A stretch of 64,000 nt of DNA from Rebecca billardiae RCC1528 (Eukaryota; Haptophyta). The notes under the pieces are model-generated. The model was not told where the DNA came from, did no database searches, and saw only the letters and a list, made by a program, of their open reading frames with translations. Shown here piece after piece: positions 11,560-24,079 of this stretch; the stretch's first letter is position 1, and every line of letters begins with the position of its first letter. The stretch spans positions 992,001-1,056,000 of the forward strand of contig OZ251249.1 in the NCBI GenBank assembly GCA_965240325.2, read 5' to 3'. The translations under genes were made by a program, and so were the position numbers.

Positions 11560-13052
11560 TCAGCCATGGCGCCCGCGGCGCAGCGGGCGGCGCGCCTCCT
11601 CGTCCGCGGCCGGGCGCAGCGCGAGCAGCGGCGCGACGGCGGCGCGCACGCGCGCGTCCACCACCTGCGCGAGCCGCGCCGTCCGCTCGCCTCCCCGCGC
11701 CGCGCCGCCCGCCCACGCGCCGCCGGCCGCGCCGCCGCCGCCGCCGCCCGCCGCCCACGCGCCGCCGCCGCCGCCGCCGGCCTCCTCGTCGTCGTCGTCC
11801 TCGGCGTCGGCGTCCGCCGTGCCGCCGGCGAGCTCGGCGCGCGCGCCCGGCGGCAGCACCGAGCCCAGCGCCTCGCGCGCGTGCGCGTGCACGTACGCGC
11901 GCACCGCGCGCTCGGGCGGCGGCGGCAGGTCGGGCGGCGGCCGCGCGCCGCCGCCACCGCCGCCCGCCGCGGCCACGCCGTCGGCGTCGGCGTCGTCGCG
12001 CAGCCGGAGCGTGCCGCCACCGGCGCCGCCGGGCGTGAGCAGCCCGAGCAGCCCGAACGCCAGCTCGCCCGGCACGCCGAGCAGGTTGAACGGCGGCGGC
12101 GCCACCTCGAGCTCGCACGCGCTGTGCGTGAGCCGCGCGCGCGCGCGCGCGAGCTCGGCGCGCGCCGCGCCCGACGCGCGCGCGCGCGCGGCGCGGGCGG
12201 CGGCGGCGTGGAGGGCGTGCGCGAGCGCGGCGAGCAGTGCGAGCCCCGCCGCCGCGCGCACCGCCGCGGCGAGCGGCCCTGTCGGCGTCGGCAGCTCGCA
12301 CGCGCACGCGGCCGCGCCGCCGCCGCCGCCGCCGCCGCCCGCGGCGGCGCGCGGCGCGGCGGCGGCGCCGCAGCCGTACCCGCCGCCTGCGCCGAGCAGC
12401 ATGGCGGCGGCGAGGTCCCAGAGCGCGCCGAGCCCGCGCGCGGCGTGCCCGCCCCCGCCGCCGCCGCACGCGTCCGCGCGCTGCGCGCGCGCGAGCGCGC
12501 TCAACGCGGCGAGCGCGGCGGCGGCGGGCGCGAGCGCGGCCGCGGCGGCGGCGCACAGCGCGGCCAGGGCGGCGCGCACGCTGCGCGCGGCGGCGGCGGC
12601 GGCGGGGTGGAGCGCGGCGACGCGCGCGGGGTGGAGCCAGAGCAGCGCCGCCGCGAGCGCGATCCACCCGCCCTCGCGGCTGAGCAGCGCCACCGCCAGC
12701 GCGCACAGCGCGGGCAGCCGCAGCGCGCCCGCCGCGGCCGCGCCGTCAGCCCATGCGGCCGCGGCGGCGCCGAGCGCGCGCGCCGCCGAGCGCGCGCGCG
12801 GCGGCCCGCGCGCGGCGTCGGCGAGCGCGCGCGCGAAGGCGCGCGCGTCGGCGAGCGCGTGCCCCGCGAGCGCCGCCCAGCAGTACGCCGCGGCGAGCCC
12901 GCCGCCGCCACCCGCCGCGCCGCCGCCGCGCGGCGGCAGCGCGGTCGCCGCCGCCGCGAGCGCGCAGTCGGCCGCCGCGTGCGCGCACAGACGCGCGGCC
13001 GGCGCCAGCAGCCACAGCGGGCGCGCGCCGTAGGTGCGGACGGGGCCGACGC

Positions 13053-13083
<31 letters not shown>

Positions 13084-16000
13084 GCGCCGCCCCTCCGCCG
13101 CCGCGCGCGACGCCGCCGCCGCGTGCGCCGCCACCGCGCCGCGCCACCCCTTGCGCGCGCGCGCCGCGCGCGCACTGCGCGCCGCGCGCGCCGCCACCGC
13201 CGCTTCGAGCGGCGGCGCGGCGGCGGGCAGCAGCAGCAGCAGCAGCAGCAGCAGCGGCTGCAGGCAGCACTGCACGGCGCACACCCAGCACAGCGCGCGC
13301 CGCGCCGCCCACGCCGACGCGCCGCCACCGCCGCCGCCCTCCGCGCCGCGCGCGCGCGCCGCGCGCCGCGCCGCTCGCCCAAACGCGCCGGCCGCGCCGC
13401 CCAGCCTGCGGCCGTGCGCGGCGAGCACGGGCGGCGCGGCGAGCAGCGGCGCGCACGCGGCGTGCGCGGAGGCGAGGCGGAGCGCGCGCCACGCGCCCGC
13501 GTCGGCGGCCAGCGCGCGCGGCACCGCGCCCGGCCCCGCCGCCCCCGCCGCGCGCGCTGCGTGCGCCACGCACGCGCGCGTCGCCAGCTGCGCGGCCGCG
13601 CCCGCCCAGCAGAGCTCGGCCGCGGCGGCGGGCCGGCGCGCGGCGCGCAGCGCGGCGCCGAGCGCGGCGGCCTCGAGCGCGAGCGCGGCGCAGACGCGCA
13701 CCGCGCGCGCGGGCGAGCGCGACACCGCGCCGCGCGCCCACGCCGACGCGGCCGCCACCAGACCCGCCGGCGGCCGCGCCGCGCCGCCGCCGCCATCGCC
13801 GCCGCCGCCGCCGCCGCCGCCGTCGGCCGCGGCCGCGCTGAGCGCGCCGTGAGCCAACGGCCAGCCCAGCACGCCGAGGGCGGCGCGCACCTCCGCGCCC
13901 AGGGCGGCGGTCTCGTCGTCGTCCGCGCCGTGGCTCTCCGCGGCGTACGCGCCGTCCTCGCCGCCGCCGCCGCCGCCGCGCAGCAGCAGCAGCGCCCGAG
14001 CCTCCGCGCCGCCGCCGCCCGCCGCCGCATCGGCTGCGTCCGCGCCGTCCGCGTCCGCGTCCGCGCCGCCTTCGCCCTCGCCGTCGCTCAGGTCGGACGC
14101 GGCGGCGGCGGCGGCGGCCTCGGCGCGCGCCACGCCCGGCGGCGGCGTCGCGAGCGCGGCGGCCGCCGCATGGGACGCCAGGCCCGCGGGCTCGGCGGCT
14201 GCGGCGCGGCGGCGCGCGCGGCGCGCGCGCGGCGGGCGCGTGAGCGCGCGGCGCGCGGGCACGCGCGGCGGCGCGGCGGCGCGCGCGCGCGGCGCGCGCG
14301 CGCCGCCGCACCTCCGCCGTTGAACGCGGCGGCGGACGCCGCGACGGCGGCGAGCGCGCCGCCCGCCTGCGCGTTGCCCCCCGCCCTGAGCCTCCCCAGC
14401 CCCGCGCGCGCCCCCAGCGCCGCCCTGCCCAGCGCGAGCACGCCCTCGGCGCTGAGGCAGTTGCGGCTGCGGCGCACGCGCGCACGCGCACACACGCGCG
14501 CACGCACACGCACACACAACAGACACGCACGCACACGCGCACGGCGGGTGGCGGGCGGGGCGCGCGACGGTCGGCGGTGGCGGGGTGCGGTGCGGCGCGC
14601 GTGGGCGCGTGTGCGGCGCTGCGCTGCGCCGCTGCCCCGCGCACGCACACGCACCGCACGTCCAGCGCCCACAGCTGCGCACACGCGCCGCCCGCCACCG
14701 CGGAGGCGAGGACGAGGGCGGTGCGGTCCGCCAGCGCGTTGGCCGAGAGGTCGAGGTACGCCACGGCGGCGTTGGCGCGGAGGAGCAGCGCGAGCAGCGC
14801 GGCGGTCGGCGCCTCCGCCGCCGCGCGCGCATCCGGGTCCTCGCCCGCCGCGCCGCCGCCGCCGCCCCACGCCCCCGCATTCGGGTGCGCCCACGCACAC
14901 CCCGGCCACTCCGGCGCGTGCGGCGGCCATTGCGGCCATTGCGGCGGCGGCGGCCCGTCGGCCAGCCCGAGTCCGGAGAGGTCGAGGTAGCCGGACTCGC
15001 ACAGCGCGCGCGGGTCGTACCTGCGAGGCCGCGGGGGCAGACGCGGCGCGCGCGCGGGTCGGCGCGCGGGGGGCGGCGGGCACAGCGCGGCGCGGCGTGC
15101 GCGCGCTGCGCGCCGTGCGCGGTGCGCCGCGCGCCGCACGCGCACCGTCCGCGCGTGCGCCGTGCGAGCTCCGCCATCGCCCAGCCGGCGTGCAGCGAGG
15201 CGGCCAGCGCCTCGTCCTCGCCCCACCAGCCGGCGCCGCTCCACGCGGCCTCGCTGCCGCCGCTGTCGCCACGGGCGCCGTCGGCGCGCTGCCCCTCCGC
15301 CGCCTCCCGCCGCGCCGCCGCCGCGCGCCGAGCCGCGCCGCCGCCGCCCTCCGCGCCGCGCGCGCCGCCGCGCCGCGCGTCCGCGCCCGCGCCCGCCTCG
15401 CCGAGCGCGGCGCACGCGCGCGGCGAGAAGGAGATGGCGGAGGCGCTGTCCGAGGGGCCCGAGAGGGCATCGACGTCCTCCTCCGAGCCCGAGCGCTCCG
15501 AGCGCAACCCGACGCCGCCGCCGCCGCCGGAGCGAGGATTGGCGGGCGCGCCGCCCCCGAGGAGTGTGCGCAGCGATTGCGACCAGCGCGCCGCCGCCGC
15601 ACCGCTGCGCCCGCCGCTGCCGCCGAGGCGCGACGCGCGGCGGCCGAGCACGCGCGGCGGCGTTCGCGTGTCCGCGGCGGCGGCGGCGGCGGCCGCCGCG
15701 AGCGGCAGCGGAGGCGGGCGCGGCGGCGGCGGCGGGGGCGGCGGGGGCGACGTCCCAACAGTCTGCGCGAGCGGGGGCGAGGCCATGCGCCCGCCGAACG
15801 CGCCGCCGTACCCGCCGCCGTCCGCGCACTCGCCCGGCTGCGGCTGCGGCTCCCACTGCTGCGGCTGCCACTGCTGCTGCTGCTGCCACTGCTGCTGCGG
15901 TTGCGGCGGCTGCGCTGTGTGCTGCTGCGGCTGCAGCGGCGGCTGCGGCGGCTGCGCCAGCTCGAGCCCGGCGGGCGTGCGCAGGACGAGGGAGCCGCGC

Positions 16001-16473
16001 GCGGCGCCGGGCGGCGCGGGCTCGAAGCGGTAGCCGGGCGGCAGGAACGCGCCAAACTGCATGGCCAGGTCCGGCTCGTCCGCGAGCAGCGCGCCCACCG
16101 AGCGCGCCACCTCGGCCGTCGCGCGCGCCGGCTGCTGCGCCGCGCGGCTCGCCTCAAACTCTGCGATGAGGCGGAGGAAGGCGGCGAAGGTGTCGGGCGC
16201 GTGCGCGTAGCGGGACTGGACGGACTGCACGAACGCGAGCGCCAGGCTCTCGCGCGCCGCCTCCGCCTCCGTCAGCGGCGCGCGCGGCGGCGCGGCGGCG
16301 CCGTGCGCCGCCGAGCCGGCCGCCGCGCCGAGCGCGCGCGCCGCGCCCGCGCCGGGCAGCGGCGTGCGCGCGGGCGCGGCGCGTAAGCCGCCCTGCGGCG
16401 GCAAGGCGTCAGCACCGTCGGTGGACGAGTACGCGGGCGCGCCGCGCCCGCACTCCCACGCGCCCGCGCTCAT
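11560..16473 (-). CDS. PAH-domain, leucine-rich-repeat, polytopic membrane protein
   Basis: Exons 16473-15146, 15020-14655, 14466-14312 and 14198-11560, all GT-AG and phase-consistent, give 1495 residues. Residues about 70-145 match the Sin3 paired amphipathic helix (FVQSVQSRYAHAPDTFAAFL...DLAMQFGAFLPPGYRFEP). A Gln/Pro/Ser-rich linker follows. Exons 2-3 encode NLR-type leucine-rich repeats (SGYLDLSGLGLADG, AYLDLSANALADRTALVLAS, RRNCLSAEGVLALG). Exon 4 is an Ala/Leu-rich region with several hydrophobic stretches likely to span membranes, including CLQPLLLLLLLLLPAAAPP, and then an acidic/Gly-rich C-terminus. PAH domains normally sit in nuclear co-repressors, so joining one to a membrane region is odd. 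The transmembrane part is not recognised. Exon fusion is supported by phase only, so two merged genes cannot be excluded. Confidence 0.7.
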
Positions 16474-16686
16474 CGCGGTGCGCTCAGGCGCGCATCGTCT
16501 CGCCGGCCCAAATTTGGGCCGCCATGGCTGTTTTTTGGGGCGGCGCGGACTGTTGCTGGATGCGCCGTTAAAAGCTTTCCCGAGTTCGAAAGGGCCGAAA
16601 CCGTCGTCCGCGCCCGGAGTGTTCTAAAAGCCGGACTGGCCGACTGGCCACCGGCCGGGGCCGGCCCGGCCCGGCCTTGCGCTTCC

Positions 16687-18612
16687 TCAGTCGACGGCCG
16701 CGCCGCCCGAGCCGCCGCCCCCCACTGCGACAGCGGCGTGCGGCGCGAGGCACGCCGCAGCACGCTCGCCCTCCGCGATCGCAGCCTCGCCCCCGCCCGC
16801 CGTCGCCACCGCGCCGTCCGCCGCCGCCTGCGAGTGTGCGCGGGCATCGGACGGCGCCGCGCGGCCGAGCGCCAACGGCGGCGGCGCGGACGCCCGCCGC
16901 GCCTTCTCGGCGGGCTTGGCGAGCGGGAGGGATGGCGGCGTGCACTCCAACTCACCGTCCGACGCCGACGGCCTCGACGACTCGTCGCCGCCCTCAGCAG
17001 CGCCGCTGGCCGCAGGCGCGCCCGCGCCCTCGCCCGCCGGCGCTGCCGCGGTCGCAGCCGCGCCGCCGCAAGCCTCCGCGCCGGCAGGCTCGGGGCGCGC
17101 CTCGGGCGCGCCCACGTCGCCAAGCAGCGCGTCTAGCGTGCACGCAGGCTGCGCCTCGGGCATGCCCGCATCCCTCGCCGCCTCCGCGCCCGCGCGCAAC
17201 GCCGGCGCCGGCGCTTGCGCGGCTGCCGGCGCGCCCTCCGCTGCTGCGCCCTCCGCTGCTGCGCCCTCCGCTGCTGCGCCCTCCGCTGCTGCGCCCTCCG
17301 CTGCTGCGCCCTCCGCTTGGACGGCCTGGAGCGCGGCGGCGAAGAGCGGCGTGTCGTCGAGCGCGGGCCGGCCCGTGCGCAGCAAGCCCTCGCCGTCGAG
17401 CCCCCCGTCGAGCGCGCGCCATCGGCCGCCCGCCCACGCCGCCTCGGCCTCCCCCGCGCCCGGCGACTGCGCCGTGTCGGGTGCGGGCGCGCACGCACCG
17501 CCGGCTGCGGACGCGCCCGCGTGCGGCGCGGCGGCGCGCGCGAGGGCGGTGGCGAAGAGCGGCGGGTGGTCGAGCTCGTCCGCGTCGTCGTCGTCGAGGG
17601 GCTCGTCTGCCGTGCGCGCAGGCGGGCCGTGCGCGCCCGCCGCCTCCGCCACGGCCGCCGTCAGCGCGGCGGCCGCCTCCGCGCCTTGGGCGTGCTCTGG
17701 CTCTGCCCCGGCTGCGCACATCGGCGCCGCGCACCTCGGTGCCGCGGCGGAGGCGGTGTGCAGCAGCGCGGAGGCGGTCGGCAGCGCGGTGGGGAAGAGC
17801 GGCAGCTCGTCCAGCGAGGACGCGCCCGAGATACGCGCGAGCTCGTCGCACCGCCCCACCTCGGCGGCGCCCGCCTCCTCCGCGCCCTCCGCGCCGCGCG
17901 TCGCCTCGGCGTGCGCGGCCGGGTGGCCCACGCCCGCGTCACACCGCCAGCTCACGCGCAGCGGCGCGCGCCGCGCGGAGCGGGCGGAGGCTGCGCCGAG
18001 GGCGCCGGGGCGCGGCGAGCCGGCGGCGTGCTCGGCGCTGGCGGTGCTAGAGCGCTTGCTCTCGGCCGCGGCGCCTGGCGTGCCGCCGGGCGGCGGCTGC
18101 GGCGGCTGCGACGACAGCGGCGCGCCCCCGGCCACTGCGCCGCGCTCGGCCGCGCGCTCGGCCGCGCCGTCCGTGCCCGCGGTGTCGGAGGTGCTGGCGG
18201 CGTCGGTGTCGGCGTCCGAGCCGGGGCCGCCCTGGGGCAGCGCTGCCGCCGCCTGCGCGTGCGCCCCGTGCCAGCCGGGCACTGCCCCCAGCAGGTGCGG
18301 CGGCAGCCCGAGCGCAGCGCCCGTGCTGGTGAGCAGCGCAGACGGCCCCTCTGACGACAAGTCTGATTCCCCGTCAGATTCGCGCGCATCGGATTCGTCG
18401 CGGCGCTGGTCAGCCTCGGCGGACCGGTGCCGCTGGGCGTCGCGCGCGGCGGGCGGCCAGCCGCACAGGCCGCCGTCGGCGGGCGCGGGCCGCGCCTCTT
18501 CCGCGGCCTGCGGCGGCGCCGGCTGCGCAGCGCCGCCACTCCGCGGCTGCGCCGGCGCGCCAGGCCCGGGGCCGCGCCGCGGCGCGAGCGCGAGCGGCGG
18601 CTCCGGCCCGCA

Positions 18613-18653
<41 letters not shown>

Positions 18654-20992
18654 TGCTGCTCGCCTCGTGCGCCGCGAGCGCGGCTGCGCTCAGCACGCCG
18701 CCACGCGCGTGCGCGCACCCGCCCGCGCGGCTGGAGCAGCCCGCGGCGCGCCCGCCGCCGCCGCTGCTGCTGCCGCCGTCCGAGCCGCCCCCCGCCGCCT
18801 CCACCTCCGCCTCCGGCTGATCGGCCTCGCTGTCGTCGTCCTCGCCGTCCGAGCTCGACCGCCCCACCGCCTCCGCCGCGGCGATCGCGCGCGCCAGCTG
18901 CGCGCGCTCGTACTCGAGGAGCGAGGCGCGCACCGACGTGCCCGAGACGAGCCGCGGCCGCGGCGGCGCGAACCGCGCGGCGCGCCACGGGGTGAGCGGC
19001 GTGCGCGGCGGCGGGGGCGGCGGCGCGTGCCGGCGGCCGACGGCGTCCGTGCGCGGCGCGCGGGGGCGCTCGCGCGCCGCCGCGCCGCCGCCGAGCAGCG
19101 CGCCGCCGCCGCCGTCGCCGTCCGCGTCAGCGCCCGCGGCGTGCGGCGCCGGCGGCGCGCCGAGGCGCGGCGACGCGCGCGCCATGCTCGCGCGCCCCAG
19201 CGTGGCGCGGCCCCGCGCGCGCCGCCCGCCCGCTGCGTGCGCCACGTCGCCGCCGTCGTCGCCGCCGCCGTCGTCCGCGCCGCGCGCGGGCGCGGGCGGC
19301 TCGCCGCCTGCGACGTGCGCGCGGTGGTGGGCGCAGCCGGCCCCGGCCCCGGCGGCGAGGATGCCGCCGGGGCGCAGGGCGCCTGCGCCCACCGTCGCGC
19401 GCATGCCCAGGCCGCGCCGCCTGCTCGCGCCGTGCGCCGAGTGCCACGCCCCGCTCGGCGCCGCCGCGCCCGCCGCCGGCTCTGGCAGCGGCGGCGGAGG
19501 CGGCGGGTGGTGCGCGTCCGCCGCGGCCGCGCCCTCGTCGCCGCGCGCGTGCGGGGCGGCGCCGCGCGCGGGCGAGCCCGGCGCGCAGCGGCGGCGGACG
19601 CGATCCGTGTGCGCGCCGCGCTGCTCCGAGGGGCGCCCGACGCGCCGCGCGGCGGGCGGCGTCTGCCACTCCGAGAGCCGAGCGCCGCGCCGGCCGGCAG
19701 CCGGCAAGTCGGCGAGCGCGCCGGCCGGGCGGCCAGCACCGTCGCCGCCGCCGTGCTGCTCGGAGGAGCGCCCGGCGCGCCGGCCGGCGTGCGGCGTGTG
19801 CCGCTCGGAGAGGCGAACGCCGCGCCGCCCGGCGTGCGGCGTCCTGCGCGCCGAGGCGCGCGGCGTGCGCTCCCCGACCGCCGCCGGGCCGCCGCCGCCG
19901 CCCGCTGCGGCCGCCGCCCTCGCTGCGAGCAGCGCGTGTGCGCGCGCGATCAGCTCGTCCGTCGGAGCGGAGCACGGCGCGGCGGCGGTGGGCGCGCCGC
20001 CTTCGGAGCGCCGGCGCGGCACGGCGGGCGCGGCGGCGACGTCCGGCGCGGCGGCCGCCCGTGCGGGGGTGTCGGCGCCCCTGCTGCCGCACCCGCCGCC
20101 GCCCTCACCGCCGGTACCGCGCGCCGCGCCGGCCGCGCCGGGCGGCGGGCAGCGGCGGCGCATGCGCTCGGTGTGCGCGCGCGTGCGCGGCGGTGCGCCA
20201 GGCGCGTGGCCAGGGCGTGTGCCACTCGGCGGCGGCGTGGGCGCGCGCTGCGCCGCCACGCCAGCGGCCGCCAGCTCGCAGCCATCCGCGCCGCCGTCCC
20301 CGCCCGCACGCCCGTCGGCGGCGGCGGCGGCGCCGGCGCCGCCCGGCGCGGCCGGGTGCCGCGCGCCGTCGGTGGCGGGCGCTGCGGCGGCGGCGGGCAG
20401 CGGCACCGAGTAGCGTGGGGGCGGTGGCGGCGGCGAGCTGCCCGACGGGGGGCGCGCAGGGTGCGCAGCCAGCGGCGGCAGCCGGCGCGACGCGGGCTGC
20501 GGCTGTGCGCCGCCGGCGGGCGGCGGTGGCGGCGCGGCCTCTGCCTCCACCTCCGCCTCCACCTCCGCCTCCGCCTCCGCCTCCGCCTCCGCCTCCGCCT
20601 CCGCCTCCGCCTGTGCCTGTGCCTGTGCGCGCTGCGGCTGCTCACCTGCTGGCTCGGCGTGTGCCTCGGCCGCCGGCTCGGCGGTGCTCGCGCGGACGGA
20701 GAGGCGGGCGGTGGCACCGAGCCGGCCGAGCAGGCTCGCGCGCGCCGCCAGCCCCTTCGCGCCGAGGCCGAGCCGGTTGAGGCCGGGCGGAGAGCCGCTC
20801 GCCCCAGCGCCCGCGGCGGCGGCGCTCCAGCCGGTGCGCCGGTCGGGCAGCGGCGGCGTTGGCTGCCGCCACGGCGCCGCCGCCGAGCGCGCGGCGGCGC
20901 GGCCGGGGCTCGCGGACGCGGCGGGCGCGTCCGCGTCGGCCGCGGGCGCGTCGCCCTCCGCCGCGCGCCGCCGCGCCGCCTCGGCGGCGACC

Positions 20993-21023
<31 letters not shown>

Positions 21024-23486
21024 CCAGCGCCGCGCGCTCGCACGAGGCTTGGCGCGAGCCGTGTGCTGAGACGGCGCACGCGCTCATGCACACGCCCTCG
21101 TCGCAGGCGCGCACGCACACGGCCTCGTCGGCCTCGGCGCACGCGGGCGGCGCGGGCCGCGCGGATGCGCTCGCCGCGCCGCCGCCGTGCGCGTGCGCGG
21201 CGCTCGCGCGCGGCGGCACGGGCGGCGCGCCGCGCGACCAGCGCGCCGCCGCCTCCGCCGCCGTCTGCGCGTCGCCGGTGGCGGCGAGCGCGCCGCCGCC
21301 GCCGCCGCCGCCGCATTTGAGCGCGCGCCGCTCGGCGTCGGCGGCGGCCTGCGGCCGCGCGCCGCCGTACTCGGCGGGGTGCACGCACGCCGCAGCGGGC
21401 GATGGCGGCGCCCCCTCCCCCCCCTCCGCCCCCTCCGCCTCCTCCGCCCCCCAGCCGCCCAGCTCCGCGCCCTGCAGTTGCTCCAGCAGCCCGTCCAGCG
21501 CGGCCAGCTCCGCGTGCAGCGCCTCCTCCTCGGCGCTCAGCGCGGCGGGGCGGACGGGGAGCCAGCGCACCGGCTCCTCGGAGCCGCCGTGCGCGAACGC
21601 CGGGCCGCACGCCGCCAGCTCCGCGTCCGCCGCCTCCGCCGCGTCGAGCTGCCCCGACGCCAGCGCCGCCTCCGCCAGCACGTACCCAGGGGGGTGCGCG
21701 CTGCGCGTAAGTAGCAGCCAGTACAGAGGGTGCGCGTCCGCGTCCGCGGACGAGACGGCGGCGACGCGGTCCATCATGCCCGGCGGGTGCGCGCGCAGCC
21801 ACAGCGCCTTGTCCCGGTTGTAGTTCCACAGGAACACGGGCAGCCATTGCCCGAACCAGAGCAGCAGAGACAGCGACTTGATCCCGACAGCGAGCGCGCC
21901 CACGCGCGTGAAGCCGAGGCCGAGCGCGCCCAGCGAGACGGCGCCCGCGAGCTGCGCCATGCCGAGCGCGAGCCAGACGCAGTTGGTCGCGACGATGAGG
22001 AGCAGCGTGAGCCGGCCGCTCAGCTTCACCATCCGCCGCGTGCGCGCGCCCTCCTCGCTCGAGTCGTAGTGCACGCACTGACACACCGCCAGCGTGCGCA
22101 CGCCGCGCTCGTACGGCATCACCAGCAGCGCGAGCAGCACGTACCGGAGGGCAAAGGGCATGGCGCGGAAGGCGGGCGTCTGGCCGATGGTGGTGAGGAA
22201 GAAGGCCCAGCAGAACGAGCACACCAGGATCACCGCGCGCTCCGAGCGCGTGAACGGGTGCAGCGGGTGCGCTGTGGCGCACGAGAGCAGGGGGTGCCGG
22301 TTGAGGCAGTACGCCAAGTAGTTGGAGCGCAGCGTGCCGCACGTGCCGTTGTAGCCGTACGAGCGGTGCTCGAGCAGCAGAATCATCGTGTCGCGGTCGC
22401 GCTGCCGCTGCACCGCGTCCAGGCCCTCGAGCCGCTCGTGGATGCGCGCCTGCGGCGGCGGCGGGGAGCGCGCGCGCGCGGACGCGGCGGGCCGTGAGCC
22501 GAGCGGTTCGCGCGCGCGCAGGGCTGCGAGTGGGGGTGTGCGCGGGGGGCACGCGCGCGCACCGCCTGGTTGGCGAACATGCGCGAGAAGAGCAGCTCGC
22601 CCTCCAGCATGCCCTCCTCCGCCTCCTCCTCCTCGAGCTCGTCGTCCTCCGAGTGCGCGCGGCGCGCGCGGCGCCGCTTGCGCGAGGACGTGGCGCGGCT
22701 GCTCACGGAGCCGCGCCGCCGGTGCGCAAACGAGCCCGAGCCGCGCCTGTGCGCAAAGGTGGAGGCGCCCCTCAGTCCGGGCAGGCGCGTCAGCGGCTCG
22801 GAGTCCAACGGCGCGCTCGCGCGCCGCGCGCCGCTGCGCCGCGCGCTCGCGCCCGCGGCGCCGCCGCCCTCCGCGCGCGGCGCGCTCGCGCCCGGCGTGG
22901 GCGGCACGTGCATGCTCAGGCTCAGCGCTGAGAAGCGCGAGCGCGAGGCGCGCGCGTCGGCTCGGCGCGACGGCTCGGGCGAGTCACCGGACCGCCCGCT
23001 CGCGCTGCTCTGCCGACCGCCGCTCGCGCCGTCCGCGCCGCCGCCCTCCGCGCGCGGCGCGCTCGCGCCCGGCGTGGGCGGCAGGTGCATGCTGCGAGTC
23101 AGCGACGCGAAGCGGTGCGCGCGCGAGGAGCGCGCGTGCGCTCGAGGGGGCAGCTCGGGCTCGTCGCCGGGCCGCTCGGGGCCTGGCTCGCGCGCCGCGT
23201 GCGGCAGCAGCTCGACCCCGACGTCCGCAGGCCGAAGCGCGCCCGCCTCCGCACACGCCGTCGCCGGCTCGCTCGAGCGGCGAGCGGCGCGCGCCGTGGG
23301 GGCGGGCTGCGCGGGGGGCGGCACCGACGGGCGACGATGCATCCACCCCGCCGGGGCCGCGGGAGCTGGCGGGGCCAGGCAGTGCGGGTGCGGCTGGGCG
23401 GCAGCCGCGGACGGCGGCATGTGCCGCCGTCGCCGGCCGCCGCCGGGCGTGAGAGGGCCGGGTGCGCCGTGCTCGGGCGCAGACAT
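16687..23486 (-). CDS. Multi-pass membrane protein with about 1700-residue disordered tail
   Basis: Exons 23486-22563 and 22449-16687 (GT-AG, phase 0) give 2228 residues. Residues 1-308 are Ser/Pro/Arg-rich and contain an internal duplication around the motif MH(V/L)PPTPGASAPRAEGGG. Exon 2 opens with a conserved-looking block (LLEHRSYGYNGTCGTLRSNY, HPLHPFTRSERAVILV) and about four hydrophobic helices near residues 375-540, including CSFCWAFFLTTIG and SLLLWFGQWLPVFLW. The rest is low-complexity sequence: alternating Glu-Ala (about 20550-20630 on the DNA), AAAEG repeats (17238-17310) and repeated (T)PHAGRR/RLSE blocks. I believe similar four-helix blocks occur in other microbial eukaryotes, but I cannot name the family. 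The start codon was chosen as the first ATG in an open frame. Confidence 0.65.
17238..17312. repeat. 15-bp coding tandem repeat (AAAEG)n
   Basis: Five or so perfect copies of a CCTCCGCTGCTGCG-type 15-mer, encoding AAAEG on the minus strand within the disordered tail of the membrane protein. Confidence 0.85.
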
Positions 23487-24079
23487 GGCGGCGTGCTGGG
23501 CACGCGAGTGTTGGGCGGGATGCCACTCCAGGCGGTCCCAGTGGGTGCCTCCGTGGCGCGGCCGCAGCCCACACGCGGCGGGGTGCTGCCCTTGTCTGGA
23601 GCACGCGTCCCACCACTTGTTGGTGGCTTCGATGCCGATCTGCGACCTTCTCTACCCGGCACGGCACTGCAATACAATTGGCGAATCTTTGCCGCATAGC
23701 GGTGTAGTCTGGCCAGGATTAATAATCATGAGAGATCTGCATGCGATCTTCACATGGAAGTGTGTGTGGAATCATCATCGCAGGATTGACGAACGTACCC
23801 GCTGGTTCATTTTCCTCGAACACGGTGATACCGCGCAAAACTCTGAAGTCAGTAACGGTACCTGTGTCGTTAATTCATAGAATGGGTACAAGTACAGCAC
23901 GGCCGGTACCGTATCGCATCGATTCGGAGACGATTGCCGCGGCACTGAGAATGATGGGGTTCGATCTTTCGCCAGCCGCACAGCCCCAACACGAACGCCC
24001 GAAATGGCAGACTCACTCCTGCCGGCGGCACTGTCATCCCATGCCGCCTGCGCGGTGCCATGGCACCACCCACACAGCC
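23487..24079. other. Intergenic region between minus-strand genes
   Basis: Lies between the SLC4-type stop (24080) and the start of the four-helix membrane protein (23486). GC content falls sharply at 23640-23980, with mixed unique sequence. No ORF here looks protein-like. It must hold the promoter of the 23486 gene and the 3' UTR of the transporter. Confidence 0.4.
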
